64,000 nt of DNA. Source: Actinomadura sp. J1-007. Lineage in GTDB: Bacteria; Actinomycetota; Actinomycetes; Streptosporangiales; Streptosporangiaceae. The notes beneath the pieces were generated by a model. It did not search any database and was not told the DNA's origin. It worked only from the letters and a program-made list of their open reading frames with translations. A program made the translations under genes and the position numbers. Positions 1 through 7,150 of this stretch are shown here, piece by piece (within the stretch, counting starts at the first letter, position 1; every line of letters starts with the position of its first letter). The stretch is taken from positions 496,001 through 560,000 of the forward strand of contig NZ_WING01000002.1 in the NCBI RefSeq assembly GCF_009793335.1. The letters are read 5' to 3'.

Positions 1-209
1 GGCAGCACGGGCGCCTCGGCGAGGACCTCGCCGCCGCCCGTCTGGACGTCGAGCGCCGCCGACGCCCCGCGCAGCCGCTCGGCCATCGAACGGGCGTAGC
101 CCCACGACGGCCGCTCCTCGGTGGCCCGGCCCTCCAGCCACGAGAAGTCCCAGCCCTCCACCGGAGCCGCCTCGGCCTCGGCCACCAGATCGTCGAACGC
201 GCGTGCCAT
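1..209 (-). CDS. SAM-dependent methyltransferase, N-terminal part (runs off window)
   Basis: The gene starts with ATG at 209 and reads leftward out of the window; about 69 residues are visible. Near residues 53-62 there is an LDVQTGGGE stretch that fits motif I of class I Rossmann methyltransferases, which binds S-adenosylmethionine. The preceding 50 residues (WDFSWLEGRATEERPSW and following) resemble the start of small actinobacterial class I methyltransferases. The substrate cannot be guessed. It is divergent from the secreted serine hydrolase that starts at 380. The remaining domain must be read outside the window to confirm. Confidence 0.7.
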   Translation of the reverse strand, partial: MARAFDDLVAEAEAAPVEGWDFSWLEGRATEERPSWGYARSMAERLRGASAALDVQTGGGEVLAEAPVL

Positions 210-379
210 GCCTTGATCATCGCAGTCGGGCGCGCGGCGCCCGTGCCGGGGTGGGGCCTGCCCGCCCCGGTTGCTCCGGCTGCCCGGATCGTCCGCCGCC
301 CCGCGCGCGCCTAGCGTCGTCTCCGACCGGCATGGGCGGCACGTACGGGAACCGGAACACGATCGCGAACGGAGACGGC

Positions 380-1597
380 ATGGTCAGGTCCAGGAAGGCA
401 TCGGCGGCGTTCAGGACGGCGGCGTTCAGGGCGGGGGTGGCGGGCACGGCGGCGGCGGTGGCCGCGGTGACCGCCGCGGGCCCCGCGCTCGCGTCGGGCG
501 AGGCGGCAGGCGGTGGCGGACGGCTCCAGCGCGACGTGGACGCCGTCCGCGCCGCCGGAGCGCCCGGCGTGCTCGCGCGGGTGGACGGGACGGACGGCAC
601 GCGCCGGGCCAGGGCGGGCGTCGCGGACGTCCGCACCGGGGCGCCCGTGCCGTTCGACGCGCACTTCCGCAGCGGCAGCAACACCAAGACCTACGTGGCG
701 ACCGTCATGCTCCAGCTCGTCGGCGAGGGCAGGGTGGGGCTGGACGACACGGTCGACAAGTGGCTGCCGGGCCTGGTGAGGGGCAACGGCAACGACGGGA
801 GGCGCATCACCGTCCGCCACCTGCTCCAGCACACCAGCGGCCTGCACAACTACACCGAGGACCTGCCGTTCGACACGGCCGAGGACTTCGAGGAGCACCG
901 GTTCGACCGGCACACGCCCGAACGGCTCGTCCGCTCGGCCCTCGCGCACCGGCCCGACTTCCAGCCGGGTGAGCGGAACCCCGACGGCACGCCGAAGTGG
1001 TCGTACTCCAACACCGGCTACGTGCTCGCCGGGATGATCATCAAGAGGGCGACCGGGCACGCCTGGCACCGCGAGGTGGAGGACCGGATCATCCGCCCCC
1101 TCGGCCTCCGCGAGACCGCCCACCCGGGCCGGCGCACGACGCTCCCGCGCCCGTACGCGCACGGCTACCAGCAGTTCGCCGAGGGCGGCCCGCTCGTGGA
1201 CGCGACGCGGATGAGCCCGACGTGGGCGGACGCGGCCGGGTCGATGACCACCACGGCGTCCGACCACAACCGGTTCTTCCGCGCGCTGATCGGCGGGAGG
1301 CTGCTGCGGCCCGCGCAGATCCGGGAGATGCGGACGACGGTGCCGACGCGGTACGACGGGTCGTTCACCGGGAGCCGGTACGGGCTCGGGCTGTTCTGGT
1401 TCCCGCTGCGCTGCGACGGGGCGGGCTACTGGGGCCACGGCGGCGACATCCCCGGCTACCAGACCCGCGGCGGCGTCACCGCCGACGGCGGGCGCGCGGT
1501 CACCGTGAGCATCTCCGCGGAGCTGGAGGGCAAGGCGTCGGACGACGTGGACCGCACGCAGGCGGACGTCGTGCAGAACGCCCTCTGCGCCGGCTGA
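380..1597 (+). CDS. Secreted serine hydrolase, beta-lactamase / DD-carboxypeptidase (S12) fold
   Basis: This is a 405-residue protein. I chose ATG 380 because GGAGAC lies just upstream and an Arg/Lys start followed by an Ala/Val-rich hydrophobic run ending near PALASGE gives a signal peptide. The mature part has the penicillin-recognising set: SxxK as SNTK (in RSGSNTKTYVAT), YxN as YSN (in WSYSNTGYVLAG), and a late HGG (WGHGGDIPGYQT) at the KTG/HxG position. This matches class C beta-lactamase-like and R61-type D-alanyl-D-alanine carboxypeptidases. The enzyme probably acts outside the membrane on peptidoglycan stems, peptides or esters. Substrate and any beta-lactam activity are unknown. It is monocistronic. 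Confidence 0.88.
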   Translation: MVRSRKASAAFRTAAFRAGVAGTAAAVAAVTAAGPALASGEAAGGGGRLQRDVDAVRAAGAPGVLARVDGTDGTRRARAGVADVRTGAPVPFDAHFRSGSNTKTYVATVMLQLVGEGRVGLDDTVDKWLPGLVRGNGNDGRRITVRHLLQHTSGLHNYTEDLPFDTAEDFEEHRFDRHTPERLVRSALAHRPDFQPGERNPDGTPKWSYSNTGYVLAGMIIKRATGHAWHREVEDRIIRPLGLRETAHPGRRTTLPRPYAHGYQQFAEGGPLVDATRMSPTWADAAGSMTTTASDHNRFFRALIGGRLLRPAQIREMRTTVPTRYDGSFTGSRYGLGLFWFPLRCDGAGYWGHGGDIPGYQTRGGVTADGGRAVTVSISAELEGKASDDVDRTQADVVQNALCAG

Positions 1598-1723
1598 CGC
1601 GCGCGCGTGCGGGAGGCACGCGGGCGGGGCGGGCGGGGGACCGCCGCGCGCGGGCCGTTCCGGGCGGGCCCGGACGGCCGCGGGAAGAGCGCGGCGGCCT
1701 CGTCCCCCAGCGTGTCCGTTTTC

Positions 1724-1743
1724 GGCGGGAATCATTCCCCGCC
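1724..1743. promoter_or_regulatory. Near-perfect inverted repeat between genes
   Basis: GGCGGGAAT at 1724-1732 is mirrored by ATTCCCCGCC at 1734-1743, with one extra C in the right arm. It lies in the 290-base gap after the serine hydrolase and before the TIGR03086 gene. It could be an operator or a weak stem. No T-tract follows, so I do not call it a terminator. The rest of the gap is plain GC-rich sequence. Confidence 0.3.
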
Positions 1744-1887
1744 GGGACGGGCGTTTCCCGCCGCCCTCCGGGAGCCCGCGGAAAACCGTCGGCGATCCGC
1801 GCCGTACGGGCGATGAGTTTGCGCGCGGGCACAGGTCGTTACCGGGCAGAAGGGAGGCCCCATGACCACCATCCCGGAGGCACGCAG

Positions 1888-2516
1888 GTGAGCACCGTGG
1901 AGGCGGCGGCGTTGCAGGGCTACGGCGCCGGCCTGCTGGAGCGGTCGATCGGCTTCGCGCTCGGCACGCTGCGGTCCCTCACGCCCGGAGACCTGGAGCG
2001 GCCGACGCCCTGCCGAGGCTGGAACCTGCGCATGCTGCTGCGGCACGTCGACGATTCCCTCGCCGCGCTGTACGAGGCGATCGACACCGGTTCCGTCCGC
2101 CTGCGGCCGGAGGCCGGTCCGGAGCCGGGCCCGGAGCCCGGCGCGGACGGCGACCCGGAGCTGGTCGCGGCGTTCCGGGCACGGGCGTCCAGGCTGCTCG
2201 GCGTGTGGTCCGCGGCCGAGGGCGACGGCCGGGTCGTCACGGTCGGGGCTCGCCGATCCGCGCGGGCGTCGTCGCCGGCACCGGCGCGATCGAGATCGCG
2301 GTGCACGCGTGGGACGCCTCGCGCGCGCTCGGCGGCGACCGGCCCGTGCCGCCCGCGCTCGCGGGCCAGCTCCTGCGCCTGGCCCCCATGCTCGTCACCG
2401 GCGACACGCGGCACGGGCTGTTCGACCCGGCCGTGGAGGTCCCGCGGTCGTCGTCGCCGAGCGACCGCCTGGTGGCGTTCCTCGGGCGCGACCCCGCGCG
2501 CGGCCCCTCCGGCTGA
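1888..2516 (+). CDS. TIGR03086-type / mycothiol-dependent maleylpyruvate isomerase-like protein (frameshifted)
   Basis: The start is GTG 1888, after GGAGGCACGCAG. The first frame gives residues 1 to about 120: a DinB-like four-helix N-terminus with PTPCRGWNLRMLLRHVDDS, where the His lies in the metal-binding WxxxxLLxHV pattern. The second frame continues with SPIRAGVVAGTGAIEIAVHAWD, the family's conserved EIAVHxWD motif, and stops at 2516. The frames join if one G is restored in the G run at 2245-2248. Family members bind a divalent metal and often use mycothiol; the reaction here is unknown. The frameshift may be a sequence error. Confidence 0.72.
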
Positions 2517-2534
2517 GCGCGCTCGCGCGCGGGG

Positions 2535-3571
2535 TCAGGAACGGACGGCGTAGCGGCGGACGCCGTCCGCCTCCTCGGCGTCGAGGACCTCTTGGTCCAC
2601 CAGCACGTCCAGATGGGCGTCGATCTCCAGGACGGCCAGCATCCGGCTGAAGACGTCCAGGTCGTCGAGCGTGCGGCGGCGCCGCGTCCAGCGCATCGCG
2701 CGCGCCACCTCGAACGCCGTGCCGGCGCCCGCGCGGACCCGCTCCGCCGCCGCGTCGAGCCGTTCCTCGTGGTGCCTGAGCAGCTCGTCCACCCGGGTGT
2801 GCACGCTCGGCGTGACCGGTCCGTGCGCGGGCAGCAGCAGCGTGTCCGGCATGTCGCGGACGAGCCGCAGCGACGCCAGGTAGCTGCGCAGCGGCTTCGG
2901 CTCCGGCTCGGTCTCCAGCCCGATCGACGGGGTGATGTGCGGCAGCACGTGGTCGCCGGAGAACAGCAGCCCGTTGAACGCGTCGCGCAGCACGACGTGC
3001 CCGCGCGTGTGGCCCGGCGTCGCGAACACGTCCAGGCCCCGCCGCCCGAGCACGACCTTCTCGCCGTCGTCCAGCCACGAGTCGGGCAGCGCGTGCGGGA
3101 CGTCGCGCTCGCTCGCGTCGGGCGCGATCCGCGCGATCTCGTCGGCGATCTCCCGCGCGCCGCAGCGGCGCAGCAGCTCCACCTGGCGCGGGTGCAGGCC
3201 GCGCCGGACGTCGAACGCCTCGATCGACGGCCGCTCGCCGCGCCCGATGCGGACCCGCGTGCCGAACGCCTCGCGCAGCGCGAGCGCCTGCGAGTAGTGG
3301 TCCCAGTGCGCGTGCGTCACCAGGAACTGCGACACGTCCTCCAGCCGGTGGCCGAGCAGCTTCAGCGCGCTCTCCAGCGACGCGCGCGAGTCGGGCATGG
3401 CCCAGCCCGGGTCCACCACGACCAGGCCGGACGGGTCCTCGACCACGTACACGTTGACCGCGTGCAGGGACGGGATCGGCAGGGGAGCGGGACGCGGTGC
3501 ACGCCCGCCGCCACCGGATGGGCGCCCGGCTCGGTCCAGTCCGCCGGTTGCTCGAACGCCGGTGCCGCCAC
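2535..3571 (-). CDS. Metallo-beta-lactamase-fold hydrolase (frameshifted near N-terminus)
   Basis: This is an MBL-fold hydrolase of about 345 residues. The metal motif THAHWDH (HxHxDH) is clear, followed by TPGHTRGHVVL and FSGDHVLPHI, giving the remaining His and Asp ligands, and PAHG near the C-terminal third. A C-terminal winged-helix-like tail (RVRAGAGTAFEVARAMRWTRRRR) is typical of actinobacterial glyoxalase II-like or LACTB2-like members. The last 30 N-terminal residues (AAPAFEQPADWTEPGAHPV) are in another frame and join if one base is restored at 3482-3485. The start GTG 3571 has GAGGGG about 8 bases ahead. The substrate is unknown; a thioester or nucleic acid are both possible. Confidence 0.8.
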
Positions 3572-3679
3572 CGCGGGCTCCCCTCGGGTCGACGGGCCCG
3601 GCAGGGGAGCCCGCAATAGAACGAGATTCGAGGGAAAGCTACCTCATCTAACTATTTCCCGGCCCCGGCGGGCCCCCGA

Positions 3680-4599
3680 TCAGCGCGAACCCCCGGCGCG
3701 GGCGGCCTTCCCGCGCTTGCCCCGGACGTCCTCGGCGGCCCGGTCGCGCGCCTGCTCGGCCCGTTCGAGGCGCCGCTCGGCGGTGTCCCGGCGGGACCGC
3801 GCGCGCTCCAGCTCGTGCCTGAGGCGGCCGACCTCCGCCGACGCCTCGTCCACCTCCTCCCGGGCGGCCGACACGCGCTCCTCCCGCTCCGCGAGCACGC
3901 TCTCGGCCCGTTCCCGCGCCTTCCTCGCCCGCTCCTCGGCCGCCCGGTCCCGCTCCGGCTCGGCCGCGCGCCGCGCCCGCGCCTTCGCCGTGCGCTCCGG
4001 CGCGGCCTTCGCCTTCCGTTCCGGCTCGGCGGCGCGCTCCTCCCGCTCCGCGGGCTTTTCCCGTTGCGCAGGCTTCTCGCGTTGCGCGGGTCGCTCGCGG
4101 GCGGGGCGGGGGACGGGGCCGTCGGGAAGCCCGCGGGGACGAAGCCGGTGTGGCTGCGGGGCCGGTCGAGCCGCCCCTCGCGGACGTCGTTCGCCGCGTC
4201 CCCGTCCACGGTCGCGGCCTGCAAGGTGTCCTCCACCTCCCGTACGGCCTGCTCGCGCAGCGGGTGCCCGGCGTCGGCGGCCAGCTCGCCCGCCCGCCGG
4301 ACCAGCAGCCCGACCAGCTCGCCGCGCCGCTGCTCCAGCCCGCCGATGGACCCGCCGGACGACCACGCCGACCGCATCTCGGCGCCGACGTCGAGCAGCA
4401 GGCCCAGCTCCTCGCCGGCCGAACGGGACAGCAGGTTGACCGCCCACGCGGGCACGGTGGGGCGCCGCAGCGCGCCGATCCGCTTGGCGAGGGCCGCGTC
4501 GCCCCCGTCCCTGGCCTCCCGGGTCAGGCGCTTCCGCGTCTCGATGAAGTCGTCCGGTGCGACGCCGTAGAGCTCGTGCGCGGCGCTGGAGAAGTCCAC
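3680..4599 (-). CDS. Coiled-coil protein of unknown function (frameshifted)
   Basis: The N-terminal half (VDFSSAAHELYGVAPDDFIETRKRL and following) is a conserved actinobacterial domain of unknown function, with RRPTVPAWAVN near residue 50. The C-terminal half is a long charged coiled coil rich in Arg, Glu and Ala, starting with three repeats of the type REKPAQ/REKPAE. The halves lie in different frames and join in the C-rich stretch at about 4095-4120. GTG 4599 is preferred because AGAGG precedes it; GTG 4617 is an alternative that would overlap the upstream TetR stop. It follows the TetR gene on the same strand. No enzymatic motif is seen. Confidence 0.6.
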
Positions 4600-4609
4600 A
4601 CGGTGACCT

Positions 4610-5182
4610 CTACCCACCGGGCCGCGCGCGCAGCGCGTCGGCGACCAGGTCCAGGAGGCGTTCGGCCCGCTCGGGCCCGGCCCGGACGGTGGACAGCGCG
4701 ATCCCTGCGACGAGCTGGACGACGTCGTCGGCCGCCAGGTCGGCGCGCGCCGCGCCTTCGTCGCGGGCCGGCGCGAGGACCCGTTCGGCCGCGCCGCGGA
4801 TCGCCGCGTGGCAGTCGAACCCGAGGTCGGGCTCCCCGTCCCCCGGCTCGGCCATCATCGCGCCGCCGAGGCCGTGGTCGGTGCGGGCATGGTCCAGGAA
4901 CGCCCGCAGCCACGCGTCGAGCGCCTCCCCGGCGGGACGGGACGCGGCCAGCTCGTCCGCGAGGGCGCACAGCCTTTCGACGCGTTCGGCGAGGACGGCG
5001 GCGTGCAGGTCGCGGCGCGCCGGGAAGTGCCGGTAGAGCGTGCCGGGCCCGACCCCGGCCCGCCGCGCGATCTCGTTCAGCGAGGCGCCCGGCCCCTCCT
5101 CGGCGAACGCCTCCCGGGCCGCCGCGAGCACGCGGTCCCGGTTGCGGCGCGCGTCCGACCGCGGCGCCCGTCCCATCCTCAT
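4610..5182 (-). CDS. TetR-family transcriptional regulator
   Basis: About 190 residues. The N-terminal helix-turn-helix reads AFAEEGPGASLNEIARRAGVGPGTLYRHFPARRDL, a textbook TetR DNA-binding domain. The C-terminal ligand domain contains a TetR_C-like helix bundle that I cannot assign to a ligand. ATG 5182 (or ATG 5176) is chosen over the TTG at 5203, which would sit inside the operator. It is divergent from the LLM oxidoreductase at 5269, with two matching palindromes in the 86-base gap, so it very likely represses itself and that oxidoreductase. Confidence 0.9.
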   Translation of the reverse strand: MRMGRAPRSDARRNRDRVLAAAREAFAEEGPGASLNEIARRAGVGPGTLYRHFPARRDLHAAVLAERVERLCALADELAASRPAGEALDAWLRAFLDHARTDHGLGGAMMAEPGDGEPDLGFDCHAAIRGAAERVLAPARDEGAARADLAADDVVQLVAGIALSTVRAGPERAERLLDLVADALRARPGG

Positions 5183-5203
5183 CGCCCCCACCCGGCTAGC
5201 CAA

Positions 5204-5220
5204 ACGGAGAAGTTCTCCGT
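5204..5220. promoter_or_regulatory. TetR operator 1 (perfect palindrome)
   Basis: Arms ACGGAGAA (5204-5211) and TTCTCCGT (5213-5220) are perfect reverse complements around a single central G. The site abuts the start of the divergent TetR gene and shares 13 of 15 core positions with operator 2, which begins 35 bases further on. It is the likely binding site of the TetR at 4610-5182. Confidence 0.75.
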
Positions 5221-5239
5221 ATCGTACCCGGAGACTAAG

Positions 5240-5254
5240 CGGAGAACCTCTCCG
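5240..5254. promoter_or_regulatory. TetR operator 2
   Basis: CGGAGA (5240-5245) and TCTCCG (5249-5254) form a second palindrome with a 3-base centre. It lies immediately upstream of the Shine-Dalgarno GGAAAGGGGA of the LLM oxidoreductase, so occupation would block its promoter or start site. The 35-base distance from operator 1 is between three and four helical turns. Confidence 0.7.
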
Positions 5255-5268
5255 GAAAGGGGACCGTC

Positions 5269-6180
5269 ATGACCGATGCCATGACCAAGGACGATGTCGG
5301 CCGCGTGGGGATCTGGACGTTCGCCTTCGACGGGCGGCCCGCCGGGCTCGTCCGGGAGGCGGCGGCGGAGATCGAGGAGCTCGGGTACGGCGCGATCTGG
5401 TTCGGCGAGGGCTTCGGCCGCGACAGCGTGAGCCAGGCGTGGCTGCTGCTGTCGGCGACGCGCCGGATCCCGGTCGCCGCCGGGATCGCCAACATCGCGT
5501 TCCGCGACCCGATCGCCATGGCCGCCGCCGAGCGCGCGCTCGGCGAGGCGTTCCCCGGCCGGTACGTGCTCGGGCTCGGCGGCCACCGGGTGGACGACAC
5601 GGTCCGCGACTTCGACGGCTACCCGATGCCCGCGGTCGGCCGGGCGGTGCGGAGCATGACCGCCTACCTGGACGCGATGGACCGCGTGCCGAACCACGCG
5701 CTCGCCCCGGACCCGGCGCCGCGCCGCGTCCTCGCCGCGCTCGGGCCGAAGATGCTCGCGCTCGCGGGGGAGCGCGCCTGGGGCGCGCACCCGTACTTCG
5801 TGCCCGTCGAGCACACCGTCCGGGCGCGGGCCGCCCTCGGGCCGGACGCGTTCCTCGGCGTCGAGCAGGCCGTCGTGCTCGACGCCGACCCCGCCCGCGC
5901 CCGCGAGACCGCGCGCGCCCACGTCGCCGGGTACACGGCGGCGGGCCACCAACTCGCGAACCTGCGGCGGCTCGGCTTCGCGGAGGACGAGTTCACGGGC
6001 ACGCCGAGCGACCGGCTGGTGGACGCGATCGTCGCGTACGGCGACGTGGACGTGCTGCGCGAGCGTGTGCGGCGGCACTTCGACGCCGGAGCCGACCACG
6101 TCTGCGTGCAGGTGCTCACGTCCGATCCGGCCGCGCTGCCGCGCGCCGAGTGGCGCGAGCTGGCCCCGGCCCTCCTCTGA
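5269..6180 (+). CDS. LLM-class (F420-dependent) oxidoreductase, TIGR03620-type
   Basis: This is a 303-residue TIM-barrel luciferase-like protein. The N-terminal strand GRVGIWTFAF, the conserved ELGYGAIWFGEG, the FPGRYVLGLGGH loop and the late GAAHV-type phosphate-binding segment (DAGADHVCVQVL) fit actinobacterial F420-dependent members of the TIGR03620 subfamily. Such enzymes use F420 or FMN in cytoplasmic redox reactions. ATG 5269 follows GGAAAGGGGACC; ATG 5281 is an in-frame alternative. It is under divergent TetR control through the two palindromes upstream, suggesting induction by a small hydrophobic ligand. The substrate is unknown. Confidence 0.87.
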   Translation: MTDAMTKDDVGRVGIWTFAFDGRPAGLVREAAAEIEELGYGAIWFGEGFGRDSVSQAWLLLSATRRIPVAAGIANIAFRDPIAMAAAERALGEAFPGRYVLGLGGHRVDDTVRDFDGYPMPAVGRAVRSMTAYLDAMDRVPNHALAPDPAPRRVLAALGPKMLALAGERAWGAHPYFVPVEHTVRARAALGPDAFLGVEQAVVLDADPARARETARAHVAGYTAAGHQLANLRRLGFAEDEFTGTPSDRLVDAIVAYGDVDVLRERVRRHFDAGADHVCVQVLTSDPAALPRAEWRELAPALL

Positions 6181-6334
6181 CCGCCGGGGCCCGCTCGTCG
6201 CCCGGCCGGATGCCCGGCCGAATGCCCGTTCGCCCTGGGCCGCGCGCTGATCCGTGCCCGGATCGGGTCAGGCGCTTGCCCCCGCGCCCGCGGCCAAGGA
6301 GAGTCGCAGATGACGCTGGAAGGGCGTGGTGCTC

Positions 6335-7138
6335 ATGGGCGAGGAGGCCGCCAGAGCCGTCGGGATATCCAAGGTCTACGGGAGCGGCGACACCGCCGTC
6401 CGCGCGCTGGACGAGGTGAGCGTCGGCTTCCCCTCCGGCCGGTTCACCGCGGTCATGGGGCCGAGCGGCTCGGGCAAGTCCACGCTGCTGCACTGCATGG
6501 CGGGCCTCGACCGGGTGACGTCCGGCGAGGTCTGGATCGGCGACACCGAGCTGAGCGGGCTGAACGACCGGAGGCTGACGCTGCTGCGGCGCGAGCGGAT
6601 CGGGTTCGTGTTCCAGGCGTTCAACCTCGTGCCGACCCTGACCGCGGCCGAGAACGTCGAGCTGCCCCTCGCCATCGCGGGCACCCGGCCCGAGCGGGGC
6701 TGGCGGGACCGGGTGGTCGGGGAGTTCGGGCTCGCCAAGCGGCTCGGCCACCGGCCGACCGAGCTGTCGGGGGGCGAGCAGCAGCGGGTCGCGGTCGCGC
6801 GGGCCCTGCTGTCCAGGCCGACGATCGTGTTCGCGGACGAGCCGACCGGCAACCTCGACTCCCGCACCAGCGCCGAGCTGCTCGGGTTCATGCGCCGGTC
6901 GGTGGACGAGTTCGGGCAGACGATCGTGATGGTCACCCACGACCCGACCGCGGCGGGGTACGCCGACCGGGCGCTGTTCCTCGCCGACGGCCGGATCGTG
7001 CACGAGATGGCGGACCCGACCGCCGACCGCGTCCTCGACCACCTCAAGCGACTGGACGGCGAGGACCTGGACGGCGGCGAACCGGACAGCGGCGAACCGG
7101 ACAGCGGCGGACGGGACGACGGGGAATCCGAGGGCTGA
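6335..7138 (+). CDS. ABC exporter ATP-binding protein (MacB/LolD type)
   Basis: This is a MacB/LolD-like ATPase of about 267 residues. Visible motifs are Walker A GPSGSGKST, Q-loop VFQAFNLVP, signature LSGGEQQR, Walker B IVFADEPTGNLD and the switch His in VTHD. The C-terminus ends in two near-identical 15-base repeats encoding GEPDS and an acidic tail. ATG 6335 has GGAAGGG about 10 bases upstream. A stronger-looking AAGGAGA before ATG 6310 opens a different frame, so a small N-terminal sequencing error is possible. It is coupled to the FtsX permease 12 bases downstream, and together they form a mechanotransmission or efflux type ABC system. Confidence 0.9.
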   Translation: MGEEAARAVGISKVYGSGDTAVRALDEVSVGFPSGRFTAVMGPSGSGKSTLLHCMAGLDRVTSGEVWIGDTELSGLNDRRLTLLRRERIGFVFQAFNLVPTLTAAENVELPLAIAGTRPERGWRDRVVGEFGLAKRLGHRPTELSGGEQQRVAVARALLSRPTIVFADEPTGNLDSRTSAELLGFMRRSVDEFGQTIVMVTHDPTAAGYADRALFLADGRIVHEMADPTADRVLDHLKRLDGEDLDGGEPDSGEPDSGGRDDGESEG

Positions 7139-7150
7139 GGGGCGGCGGGC

